64,000 nt of DNA, taken from contig CABUNG010000007.1 in NCBI GenBank assembly GCA_902492895.1, positions 20,392 through 84,391 on the forward strand, in the 5' to 3' direction. Of the stretch, positions 25,313 to 33,925 are shown piece by piece. The position numbers and the translations under genes are program-made. The stretch comes from an uncultured Oscillospiraceae bacterium (GTDB lineage Bacteria; Bacillota; Clostridia; Oscillospirales; Acutalibacteraceae). The notes under the pieces are model-generated. The model saw only the letters and a list, made by a program, of their open reading frames with translations. It searched no databases and was not told the DNA's origin. Each line of letters opens with the position of its first letter. The first letter of the stretch is position 1.

Positions 25313-26266
25313 TTATCCGACTAATCCACTGCGTTCCATGCTTTGCACAAAAAACCGCTGTGCCACGATATATAACAGGATGAGAGGGAAAATCACCAGC
25401 ACGATCCCCGCATCCTGCAGCAGGGCGCCGCTGAGCACCATGGTATCCCCCGCTCCCGTCATATTGGAAAAGGGATTCAGCAGATTCCCGAACGTCGACG
25501 GGATCACGTTCATCATGCTGCAGAGGACCGGCGTATAGATTTCGTCCAGCCACTGCCAGACAAAGGAAAACAGGAACACCGTAACCATCATGGACGTGGC
25601 GCCTGGCAGAATGATGCGGATGAGGGTTTTCAGCGGCCCCGCGCCGTCGACATATGCGGCTTCCTCCAATTCCTTCGGGACACCGCGGAAATACTGGCGC
25701 ATGATGAAGATGTAGAGGCCGTTTTTCAGGCCCGTGCAGGTCACGCCGAGAAGCAGAAACGGCCAGTATGTATCCAGCAGCATCAGGGATTTCCCAGTCA
25801 AGGCCTGCACGATTCCAAAGAAATCAAAGCTCCGGAACATCAGAAAATACGGCGCCATCAGCACATCGGGCGGAATGAGCATCACCAGCAGCACCGCGCC
25901 GAACAGCACCCCGTTCAACCGGAACCGGAACCGGGCGAACCCATACGCCACCAGTGTGCAGGAACAGGTCTGCACCACGGAAATCACTGTGACCATCAGC
26001 AACGTGTTCCACAGGGCCGACGGATAGCCGAGTAGCTTGGCCGCGTTGCCGTAATGCTCGAGCGTAAAGGCCTTGGGAATGAAGCGGACGCTGCTGTCGT
26101 AGATATCGCTGACGCTCATCACGCTGGAGGTCACCAGCGTCAGCAGCGGATAGAGTACGACGAAGCAGAGCCCGCCGATGAAGACGGCGCGCAGGACGGC
26201 GAGCCCCCACTTTACCGTCCTCTTTTTCAATCGGTTTTTTTGCCGTGTTGTCAGCCGAGTCGTCAT
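25313..26266 (-). CDS. sugar ABC permease, MalG type
   Basis: This 317-aa protein has six predicted helices and a basic N-terminus (RQKNRLKKRTVKWG). The cytoplasmic EAA loop (EEAAYVDGAGPLKTLIRIIL), through which the permease contacts the ATPase, lies at about 205-225. It ends with RFFVQSMERSGLVG as usual for MalG/UgpE proteins. It lies 18 bp after the MalF-type partner and 19 bp before the binding protein, so it forms one importer with them. Confidence 0.93.
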   Translation of the reverse strand: MTTRLTTRQKNRLKKRTVKWGLAVLRAVFIGGLCFVVLYPLLTLVTSSVMSVSDIYDSSVRFIPKAFTLEHYGNAAKLLGYPSALWNTLLMVTVISVVQTCSCTLVAYGFARFRFRLNGVLFGAVLLVMLIPPDVLMAPYFLMFRSFDFFGIVQALTGKSLMLLDTYWPFLLLGVTCTGLKNGLYIFIMRQYFRGVPKELEEAAYVDGAGPLKTLIRIILPGATSMMVTVFLFSFVWQWLDEIYTPVLCSMMNVIPSTFGNLLNPFSNMTGAGDTMVLSGALLQDAGIVLVIFPLILLYIVAQRFFVQSMERSGLVG

Positions 26267-26284
26267 GAGGCTGTCTCCTCCCCT

Positions 26285-27178
26285 CTAGCGGTCCTGATAA
26301 AACACGAACCGGGAAATGATCTTGTACACCACCGCCAGAATGAGTCCCATGACGATCATGTAACTGAGCGCTTTCGCCGTGCCGATCCCGAACTTGATGT
26401 TCTCAAACATGGTGCTGTGAATGTCGGAGATCACGGCGTTGCTGACGTTGGTAAACGAGTCGATCACGCTGTAGACGACCGTCACCAGGATCAGGGGGCT
26501 GACCATGGGCAGGCAGATTTTCCAGAATACTTCCCACTTGGTGGCCCCTTCGATATAGGAGGCCTCAAAAATCGACGGCGATATCGACTGCAGGCCGGCC
26601 AGAAAGATGATGATGGGAACCGCCGCCAGGGTGGTGATGTCGGCGATGCGGTCTACGGAACTCGAAATAAAGGAAACCAGCGTCGGATTCAGGTTCATGC
26701 TGTCCATCAGGTTGACGATCGCCCCGGACAAACCGGATCCCGCTGCGGTTTCGGTCGAATTGGACAGGGTTTCCATCGTGTATCCCTTGATCAGCTTCGT
26801 CACCAGGCCGGAGGAGACGATGACGGGCATGAAGAGGATTACGCGGGCCGCCGACCGGCCGACAAATTTCTGATTGAGCAGGCTGGCGACAAAAAAGGCG
26901 AACAATACGCAGACCGGCACGTCAATCGCCATCTTTCCAAGGGACGTCAGCAGATACTGCCGGTATTTGGGGTCGACCATAAAGATCTGCCGGTAGTTCT
27001 CTATCCCGATAAAATCCAGCCGGTACCCCGTGTCGGTGATGGTCAGATTGCAGAAGCTGAAAACCACGGACTGAATAAAAGGCCACAGGATGAAAACCAC
27101 CAGACCGATGAGGAACGGCGCGATGAAGGCGTATCCCAGCCGCTTCTGCCGCCTTTCCAGGGATATCCCGCGCTTCAT
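26285..27178 (-). CDS. sugar ABC permease, MalF type
   Basis: This 297-aa protein has six helices, starting GYAFIAPFLIGLVVFILWPF. The EAA loop reads EASYIEGATKWEVFWKICLP. Met 27178 is chosen because GAAAGGAG precedes it and its ATG overlaps the upstream DUF5696 stop (ATGA), indicating translational coupling. The longer upstream frame is not homologous. It pairs with the MalG-type permease downstream. Confidence 0.93.
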   Translation of the reverse strand: MKRGISLERRQKRLGYAFIAPFLIGLVVFILWPFIQSVVFSFCNLTITDTGYRLDFIGIENYRQIFMVDPKYRQYLLTSLGKMAIDVPVCVLFAFFVASLLNQKFVGRSAARVILFMPVIVSSGLVTKLIKGYTMETLSNSTETAAGSGLSGAIVNLMDSMNLNPTLVSFISSSVDRIADITTLAAVPIIIFLAGLQSISPSIFEASYIEGATKWEVFWKICLPMVSPLILVTVVYSVIDSFTNVSNAVISDIHSTMFENIKFGIGTAKALSYMIVMGLILAVVYKIISRFVFYQDR

Positions 27179-29712
27179 GAAGCATCGCTCCTTTCCATGA
27201 GGTAATCCTTGGCCGGGATGGTCCGGCCGTCCGCCAGCGTGATGTCTGAACGGTTGTAATTGACCAGTATATGGACGCCGTTTGCATAGACCGTCTCGAA
27301 TACGTTGTCGGCCAGCCGGGCATGGGAGACAATCGGCTGACCGCCGCACGCCTGCAGCGCCTCGGCGACATAGCGGTAATCCTCCAAAAGCCGTTCCCGC
27401 ACGTAGGCATATTCGACTGCGTAGAAGCCGTTGAATTCGGTCGAGCGCAACTGGCTGCCGTTCTGTCCGCAGAGCACGAAGTACGGGGAGGCCCCGGTTT
27501 CAAGCAGGCGGAGCAGATCCCGTTTATCAGCGAAATCCAGGTTGGCGCGGCCGCCGCTGTATCGGACATAGCCGCTGAGCACCATGGACGCAAAGGGAAC
27601 GCTGTAATCGGTGATATCGTAACTGCAGGAAGACAGAGGCAGGTCGAGGATGGTGTCCGCATACGGCACGAAGGGGGCGATCCCTGTAGAAAGGGTCAGG
27701 GAATCCACCTGTTCCCGCAGAGCGGCGACCTGTTCGATCAGAAGACCGAGGGAGCTCTGCCGTTCCACCTCCCGTTTCTCATGGTAATCGCTGTTGAGAT
27801 CCCGGCCGACGCTGCGCAGCGCCGCACCAGTGAGTCCCTCCTTTTTCAGGAGGGCGGAGAAACCCGCCATACTCTTCCCGATGCCTGTGCTGTTGAGGAT
27901 ATATGCCGGCACCTTGTTGGTATCCGCGATAAAATACGCGAGATCCGCGGGATAAAGCAGTCCCTGCTTGCGGCTGAGAAGGCGGGAGACGCTCTGTCCG
28001 GGCACCCCGCCGAACAGACCTTTGGCATAGGCATACTGCACATCGGCGTCCAGGGAACAGGAGATGCCCAGACCCTGCAGCTGCTCCGCGAGCGCCCGCA
28101 GGCCCCGGCTCCCGCCGGCCCGCTTGGACAGCGAGGCTTTATCGAGAAAACCCTGGCGGTATCCGCCGTTCAGGTATCCGGACAGGATCACCTGCATATC
28201 CCCGACACCCTGCTCCCTCAGCTCTTTCGCTATGCTCCCCGCCTCGTCGAAGGAGGTCAGGAGCAACTGCTCTTTTACCGTTACACCCAGGATATTTTTC
28301 TCGACATCGGCTTCCCCAAGGAAGCTGAGATACAGAGGGAACCCCTCCGTCCCGAGCGGCTGTTTCCCGGAGAGCAGCTGCTGCCGATACCAGGCGGCCA
28401 TGCCGCTGTAGGAGGCATCGTCCCCCGTCAGGAAATGGCAGCGCAGGCGGTATTCGCCTTCGTATGGCGCGGACTGATGGGTGATGAAATAGGAATTTCC
28501 GTTCTCATTGGTGGACAGGGTTTCGATCTTCGCCTGCTGCAGTACGGCAAAAGAGGCGTAGGCATACGGCCGCGCCGTGTCTCCGCCCGGCGAGGCCGTG
28601 ACTGTGGCCAGGGCATCGCCCTCTTCCACCACGGTCAGAAACCCGTTGCCGTTTTCCAACGCGCAACCGAATACCGGGAACACCGCCACCTTGTTTTTAA
28701 CGGTCGTTTCACTGGCCGATACGGCACGGTCCTCTCCGTATATCCGCACGGCATACTCCTGCAGGCTGCTTTTCCCGTTGCGGAATTCCATGATGGATCC
28801 CGACCCGTCGGGAAGCAGATAATAACCGCCGACTTGGTCCGCCCGGCCGAAATTCGGCAGAACCCGGAGCGTTTCCATAGGAAATGCAGAGGCATAATAC
28901 AGCTCTTCGGTCGGTACCCGCACGACAAGTGAATCCCCATCCAGTTCCAGATAGATCACCAGGTGGAACTGAGGCGTAGCGTTTTTTACCAATTCGCCGC
29001 CGTATGCCGCGTCGGCAATGCGGTCTTCCTCGGTATACCCGACGGACTTGAGCGCCTCGTGCAGCCTCAGCCGGATGCTTTTCTGCATGTTCGGCGTCAG
29101 GACATAGATGCGGCCCTCTTTTGCCTGCGGGTATTTCGACTCCATAGCCTGGCGGTCGCTCCCGCTGTAGCTGTTCAGATCGATCAGGGAATACAGCTGT
29201 TTCATCAGGCGCTGGTCCGCCGTGCTCATGCCCTCGGTATACCGGAGATAGCGCTCTTCCTGGAGGATGACCGGGGCATAATACGCGGCGGCGATCTCGC
29301 CGAGGGAATACGCGATTTTCACGCCTTTATCCGTCTTCGTGATATCGAACTGACCCTTTTTCACCGAATCGTTAAAGGTATCCATGTAATGCGCCACACC
29401 GCTCGCATCCATATACGACACGGACAGCATCGCCTGGTCGCCGCCGTCGGCTCCGCTTCCCGCAGACGATTCCCATACATAGCCCGTCTGTTTGACCGTA
29501 ATCCGGAAAGCGGTCGTATCGGGATTGATGTCCAGGCGGAGATCGGCGGTTTCCGCCATCGGCTGGTAGCCGGTTCCATTCGGATCGTTTTCCCGTGTGC
29601 CCTCGGGGATCAGCGCGGCCTCCCGCGCCGCCTGCTGCGCCGACGGAGCACAGCCGGCCAGAACCGTCAGGCACAGGAACAGGCAAAGGGCCAGGCTTGC
29701 GATGCGTTTCAT
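27175..29712 (-). CDS. DUF5696-type lipoprotein
   Basis: This 845-aa lipoprotein (LAGC, Cys21) has an N-terminal beta-rich region (to about 430, with GGYYLLPDGSGSIMEFRNGK as a marker). The C-terminal part looks like a TIM barrel (DMQVILSGYLNGGYRQGF, ISCSLDADVQYAYAKGLF, TSTGIAPFVPYADTILDLPL-like stretch). This pattern fits the DUF5696 family that recurs with sugar ABC transporters and YIP1 proteins in Clostridia and Paenibacillus; I place it there from memory. A glycosidase-like role on captured glycans is plausible but unproven. Its stop overlaps the start of the MalF permease by 4 bp. Confidence 0.82.
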   Translation of the reverse strand: MKRIASLALCLFLCLTVLAGCAPSAQQAAREAALIPEGTRENDPNGTGYQPMAETADLRLDINPDTTAFRITVKQTGYVWESSAGSGADGGDQAMLSVSYMDASGVAHYMDTFNDSVKKGQFDITKTDKGVKIAYSLGEIAAAYYAPVILQEERYLRYTEGMSTADQRLMKQLYSLIDLNSYSGSDRQAMESKYPQAKEGRIYVLTPNMQKSIRLRLHEALKSVGYTEEDRIADAAYGGELVKNATPQFHLVIYLELDGDSLVVRVPTEELYYASAFPMETLRVLPNFGRADQVGGYYLLPDGSGSIMEFRNGKSSLQEYAVRIYGEDRAVSASETTVKNKVAVFPVFGCALENGNGFLTVVEEGDALATVTASPGGDTARPYAYASFAVLQQAKIETLSTNENGNSYFITHQSAPYEGEYRLRCHFLTGDDASYSGMAAWYRQQLLSGKQPLGTEGFPLYLSFLGEADVEKNILGVTVKEQLLLTSFDEAGSIAKELREQGVGDMQVILSGYLNGGYRQGFLDKASLSKRAGGSRGLRALAEQLQGLGISCSLDADVQYAYAKGLFGGVPGQSVSRLLSRKQGLLYPADLAYFIADTNKVPAYILNSTGIGKSMAGFSALLKKEGLTGAALRSVGRDLNSDYHEKREVERQSSLGLLIEQVAALREQVDSLTLSTGIAPFVPYADTILDLPLSSCSYDITDYSVPFASMVLSGYVRYSGGRANLDFADKRDLLRLLETGASPYFVLCGQNGSQLRSTEFNGFYAVEYAYVRERLLEDYRYVAEALQACGGQPIVSHARLADNVFETVYANGVHILVNYNRSDITLADGRTIPAKDYLMERSDAS

Positions 29713-29806
29713 ACCTTCATCCTTTCTTACCTTCAGCGAACATAAGAAACTCCGTGGACTCGACTGGGGGTACGGGGTCCTTATCCGCCGAGGTGTCTCG
29801 CGGCGC

Positions 29807-31897
29807 TTACAGTCTCATGGATATTTCCGTTGCGAGGTCCTGGATAAATGAAATAAACTGCTGAATCAAGGCGAAGGCCAGCACGGCCAGGAACAGCACA
29901 ATCACCATGACCAGAAGCGTGATCAGCAGAACGGCGATGGTTTTGCCCATGGAATAGTTGTGGATCTCCTGATTCGCACAAATCAGCAGAATCACCGTCC
30001 AGGCCAGCGCCACCGTCACGATGACGTTCAGGAACGCCGCATCCTCCAGGATCAGAACCCGGCTCAGGATCGTGGCGACCGGAAGCAGCCAGACCAGAGG
30101 GGTCAGGGCGTAACAGGACGCCATGACGATATCCCGGAATTTGCCTTCCCCGTTCATCAGCGAGGTAACGCACCAGTTGCAGACACAGAACAGAAGCAGC
30201 GGCGCCGCCACCTTGAGCGCTTCGAGGAGGAGATTGACCTCCTCCGTCCGACCCGGGCTGAAGATGAAGCCGATGAAGCGGCTGTATATGGCCATAGCCG
30301 CGCAGGCCAGACCCAGGAGGGTCAAAGCCGCCTTCATGCTGCCCCGCTTTTCGCATTTGAGGTCCCAGAACCCGTCGAAAGGATGAAACACCACATAGCG
30401 GGAATACCGGAGGGTGCCCCTATAACCGTAGGGTTCCACCGCCTTGGCGGGATGCCTCTTTCTCCACAGGCTGTACACGAAGAGCAGAACGCAGAGTCCC
30501 AAAATTCCGGTCATCATATATGGGAAAATCGACCCGATGACCTGGCTGCGGTGCATCTTGAAGGCGGCGGAATAGTTGCTGCGGTCTTCTGCCAGCCGGA
30601 AATATTCCATAGCCTTCTCATAATCCTGGCTGCGGTAAGCGGCCTTTCCGAGTCCGTTCAGGGCACCTACATTGTTTTGGTTGAGCTGCGCAATTTCGGC
30701 CCAGAGCGCGGTTTCCTCTTCATACTGGCTGTTGTAATGATACTGCGCCGTGGTATAGAGCATCCGCCCGTATTCGCTGAGCGAATACGTCGTCAGGCTC
30801 ATCTTGCCCGCGTCGAGCAGATAAAACGTGCCGTTCCGATATTCCAGCGACGTAGGGATCTGCAGGCTGCCTTTGACGGCACCCGGCGCCCCGAATTCGA
30901 AGAGCAGTTCCCCGTCCGCGTTATAAACGAACACCCGGCAGCGGTTGGAATCGAGAATCGCATACATCCCATAGCCCAGCGTGCAGATGTCCACAAGAGT
31001 CGAGGCTCCCCGGTAGCTGCCCGTCGAGATGACGAGGGGATCCCCATAAGGAGAGGGAGTCCGCGTAATCCGCAGGATATCGTTTCCGGCCGCGTTGAGC
31101 TTGCGCACGGGCGTGGCCGTTTTGGATGCGTATTCGCTCAGGGAAAAACTGTTGGTCGTGACATAGAGGAAATCCTCGTCGTCGATGCTGAGATTGTTGT
31201 ATTCCGTCGGGACAAAGGCCGCCATCCGTTCGATTTGCTCCTCTGTGGAGATCATCCGCCAGAACAAATCGAGCGGCGTGTATTTTACCCGGTTGGCGCC
31301 GAGGCATCCCGTAAAGTCTCCCTGCGGGTCCAGTTCAATGAGACCCATATTGAATCCGGACGAGGTGACGAAGATGCGGCCGGCCGTATCCAACAGCAGC
31401 TTTGTCGGCTTGAACTGGAAATCTTCGGGCAGGCTGCCGGATTCCGGCGCCCCGATGATCCGTGTCACACGTCCGTCCTTGTCGAACGCCACGATACGGG
31501 CGTTGCCTGTGTCCGCCACATACAGGGTGGACTGCCATATGTAAATTCCCTGCGGCTTCTGAAAGGTTAAGACGTCCTCGCCGTCCGTCACCGACGTGAT
31601 TTCCCGGACCAAGGCCAGCTCGCTGTTTAATACGACGATTCGGTTGTTGTCGGTATCGACGATATACAGGTCGCCGTTTTCATCCACATACACGTCGGAC
31701 GGATTGGCGAAATTCACCGTTCCGAGAGAGGCCCCAGTGACAACGCGCTCGGTCACGACCGCGTCGGGCGCGGCCACGGTGTTGGATTCGGCGTCGTACG
31801 TGTAGCTGTAAAACGGGTTTTCCGCTGCTGCCGGCAGGCAGGACAACAACAGGAGAAGAGGAACCAGCATGCAGGCAAGGCGCGCTTTGCATTTCAA
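29807..31897 (-). CDS. NHL-repeat / TPR / YIP1 membrane protein
   Basis: This 696-aa protein has a signal peptide (LACMLVPLLLLLSCLPAAA) and a beta-propeller of NHL repeats to about 400 (NPSDVYVDENGDLYIVDTDN, KPQGIYIWQSTLYVADTGNA). A TPR-like helical hairpin follows (GLGKAAYRSQDYEKAMEYFR), then TM and a C-terminal YIP1-type five-helix membrane domain. TTG 31897 follows GGGAGGAG at the right distance. An ATG at 31915 overlaps the upstream stop (TAATG) but its Shine-Dalgarno is poor. It lies between the two ABC importer sets. The propeller probably faces outside and may scaffold the glycan-handling proteins; that is inference. Confidence 0.85.
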   Translation of the reverse strand: MKCKARLACMLVPLLLLLSCLPAAAENPFYSYTYDAESNTVAAPDAVVTERVVTGASLGTVNFANPSDVYVDENGDLYIVDTDNNRIVVLNSELALVREITSVTDGEDVLTFQKPQGIYIWQSTLYVADTGNARIVAFDKDGRVTRIIGAPESGSLPEDFQFKPTKLLLDTAGRIFVTSSGFNMGLIELDPQGDFTGCLGANRVKYTPLDLFWRMISTEEQIERMAAFVPTEYNNLSIDDEDFLYVTTNSFSLSEYASKTATPVRKLNAAGNDILRITRTPSPYGDPLVISTGSYRGASTLVDICTLGYGMYAILDSNRCRVFVYNADGELLFEFGAPGAVKGSLQIPTSLEYRNGTFYLLDAGKMSLTTYSLSEYGRMLYTTAQYHYNSQYEEETALWAEIAQLNQNNVGALNGLGKAAYRSQDYEKAMEYFRLAEDRSNYSAAFKMHRSQVIGSIFPYMMTGILGLCVLLFVYSLWRKRHPAKAVEPYGYRGTLRYSRYVVFHPFDGFWDLKCEKRGSMKAALTLLGLACAAMAIYSRFIGFIFSPGRTEEVNLLLEALKVAAPLLLFCVCNWCVTSLMNGEGKFRDIVMASCYALTPLVWLLPVATILSRVLILEDAAFLNVIVTVALAWTVILLICANQEIHNYSMGKTIAVLLITLLVMVIVLFLAVLAFALIQQFISFIQDLATEISMRL

Positions 31898-31914
31898 TTC
31901 AATCTCTCCTCCCA

Positions 31915-32793
31915 TTATTCTTTGATGCCCGACGACGCCATGGTCTGCAGGATATTGCCCTGCGACACGATGAACACGACGATCGGCGGTATGATGAGAA
32001 TGAGGGACACCGCCGAACCGGCGCCCGCGCGGGCCACGCCGCCGGCGAGAATCTGGTTGAGGGCGTAATTGAGAGGCTTGAGCTCCTCGGAAAAGATGGT
32101 GTTTCCGCCGGTCATGCCCCACATGCTCTGAAACCCGAATATGATCAGGGTCAGCCAGGCCGGCTTGACCATCGGCATAGCGATCCGGAAAAAGATGCGC
32201 AGTTCCGAAGCGCCGTCGATCCGGGCCGCTTCCAGCAGGCTGTCGGGTATGTTGCACATAAACTGCTTCATAAGAAACAGGCCGAGCGAGGAAGCGATGG
32301 CCGGCACGATCAGAGAAGCGAGCGTATCTACCCAGCCGATGCGGCTCATGATGATGTAGGAGGGTATCGCGGTAACGGTGGTGGAGAACATCAGGGACAG
32401 CACCACCAGCTTGAATATCAGCTCCCGTCCCGGAAAACGGCGTTTTTCCAGCACGTACGCCGCCAGGGAGGACACCACCAGCTGGCCGAGGACCGCCAGG
32501 GCCGTGATGAGAACCGTATTGAAGAAGTAGCGGGATATGGGCACCCAGGAATCCCCCATGAGCACAGACAGGTTCTTAAAATTGTTCAGGGTCGGATTGC
32601 GCACAAAAAACCGCGGCGGGTATACAAACAGCTCGTCGAGCGGTTTGAATGCGCTGCTGAATATGTAGACGAGGGGCAGCGCCATAAAAACGCCCACCGC
32701 GCACAGCATCAGAAAATTACCGACCCGGCCTGCCCGGCTGCGCCCGATATGCAGACGGCCCTTTCGATGTTTCATTGGTGTATCCGGTTTCAT
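31915..32793 (-). CDS. second sugar ABC permease, MalG type
   Basis: This 292-aa, six-helix permease has the EAA loop EAARIDGASELRIFFRIAMP near residues 190-210 and a basic N-terminus (MKHRKGRLHIGRSRAGR). ATG 32793 has GGTGGAG ahead; GTG 32802 is an alternative. It lies 29 bp downstream of the MalF-type partner (32823) and its stop overlaps the NHL-YIP1 gene. It forms an importer with the 948-aa binding protein further upstream. Confidence 0.93.
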   Translation of the reverse strand: MKPDTPMKHRKGRLHIGRSRAGRVGNFLMLCAVGVFMALPLVYIFSSAFKPLDELFVYPPRFFVRNPTLNNFKNLSVLMGDSWVPISRYFFNTVLITALAVLGQLVVSSLAAYVLEKRRFPGRELIFKLVVLSLMFSTTVTAIPSYIIMSRIGWVDTLASLIVPAIASSLGLFLMKQFMCNIPDSLLEAARIDGASELRIFFRIAMPMVKPAWLTLIIFGFQSMWGMTGGNTIFSEELKPLNYALNQILAGGVARAGAGSAVSLILIIPPIVVFIVSQGNILQTMASSGIKE

Positions 32794-32822
32794 GTTCTCC
32801 ACCCTTTACCGAGGATTTCCAA

Positions 32823-33755
32823 TCAAGTTCCCACTTTACGAAGCAGCTTCTGCACCAGCCCGTTGCATCCCATCATGAGCACAAAGAGGAAGGTGGCAAC
32901 CGCGCAGGCATAACCCATTTCGAACCGGGTGGTCCCGTAGTCGGACATGTGATTGAGCAGAGTATGAGCGGCGTAGTCGGTGCTGGGGTTTCCAAAAAGG
33001 GCTTCCTGCACGGTTCCGCAGGAAAAGGTGCCCGTGATGCTCATGACGGCGCCGAACATCAGCTGCGGTTTCATCATGGGCAGTGTGATAAACCACAGCT
33101 CCTGCCAGCGGTTCCGGATGCCTTCCACGTAGCCCGCTTCGTACATCGATTTATCGATGGTCTGGAAACCGGCCACAAAGGAGAGGAAGCCGGAACCCAG
33201 GCTCATCCACAGCATGACCACCATGCTGACACCCAGCATATAGTTTGTGTCGGTCAGCCACTGAACCGGGTCGTTGATCAGTCCCATATTCATCAGGATA
33301 CCGTTGAGATACCCATAAGCATCGCCGCTGAAGAGTACTTTCCAGATCATGAAGGCCCCGCCGCAGATGGAAGGGGCGTACATGACGGTCACCATCAGAG
33401 CCCGCAGCGGCGCGGAAAGTTCGTTGATGCACCACGCCATCAGCAGGGACGCCAGATAACCGGCGGGACCGGTCACGATGGCGATGAGAAAGGTGTTTTT
33501 CAGAGCGGTCAGAAAGACGTCGTCCCCGACAAACAGGTTTTGATAGTTCTGCCAGCCGACGAACTGCGGCGGCTGAAGCACATTGTAATAGGTAAAGCTG
33601 TAGTACATGGACATCAATACCGGCGCTATGACAAACAGGGTAAAAACCAGCAGGAAAGGCAGCAGGAACAGATAACAGTCCCAGTTTCTGGTGGCTTCCC
33701 GTCCCTTGCCCGCGAGATATGCCCGCGCTCGTTTTCGCCGTTCTACACTATTCAT
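32823..33755 (-). CDS. second sugar ABC permease, MalF type
   Basis: This 310-aa permease has six helices (YLFLLPFLLVFTLFVIAPVL first). The EAA loop starts EAGYVEGIRNRWQEL with the conserved Gly. It follows the binding protein gene after a 170-bp gap that contains two 45-bp repeats. Together with 31915-32793 it makes the membrane pore of the second importer. Confidence 0.93.
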   Translation of the reverse strand: MNSVERRKRARAYLAGKGREATRNWDCYLFLLPFLLVFTLFVIAPVLMSMYYSFTYYNVLQPPQFVGWQNYQNLFVGDDVFLTALKNTFLIAIVTGPAGYLASLLMAWCINELSAPLRALMVTVMYAPSICGGAFMIWKVLFSGDAYGYLNGILMNMGLINDPVQWLTDTNYMLGVSMVVMLWMSLGSGFLSFVAGFQTIDKSMYEAGYVEGIRNRWQELWFITLPMMKPQLMFGAVMSITGTFSCGTVQEALFGNPSTDYAAHTLLNHMSDYGTTRFEMGYACAVATFLFVLMMGCNGLVQKLLRKVGT

Positions 33756-33782
33756 GAGCCACGTTCCTTTCTGCCAGCCGGC

Positions 33783-33827
33783 CCCCGGCCAATTCGGATA
33801 CCTACGCTGTCTGGGGCCGGCCTCCGC
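33783..33827. repeat. 45-bp intergenic repeat, copy 1
   Basis: It differs from copy 2 (33874-33918) at two positions only. GCCGGCCCC at 33777-33785 pairs with GGGGCCGGC at 33813-33821, making a stem right after the upstream binding-protein gene... between genes of one operon. A second hairpin (CATTCCGA/TCGGAATG) lies at 33829-33849 between the copies. Confidence 0.8.
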
Positions 33828-33873
33828 TCATTCCGATTCTCTCGGAATGGCCCTGCGCGGCGATCTATCCACG

Positions 33874-33918
33874 CCCCGGCCAATTCGGATATCTTCGCTG
33901 TCTGGGGCCGGCCTCCGC
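33874..33918. repeat. 45-bp intergenic repeat, copy 2
   Basis: It starts 91 bp after copy 1 and ends 8 bp before the stop of the binding-protein gene. It has the same CCCCGGCC..GGGGCCGG framework with two substitutions. Two copies only, so not a CRISPR array. Confidence 0.8.
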
Positions 33919-33925
33919 CGTCCGG

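Noticed and set aside
33783..33918. CRISPR array
   Set aside because: Only two 45-bp copies, hairpin-rich and lying inside an operon; no cas genes in the window.
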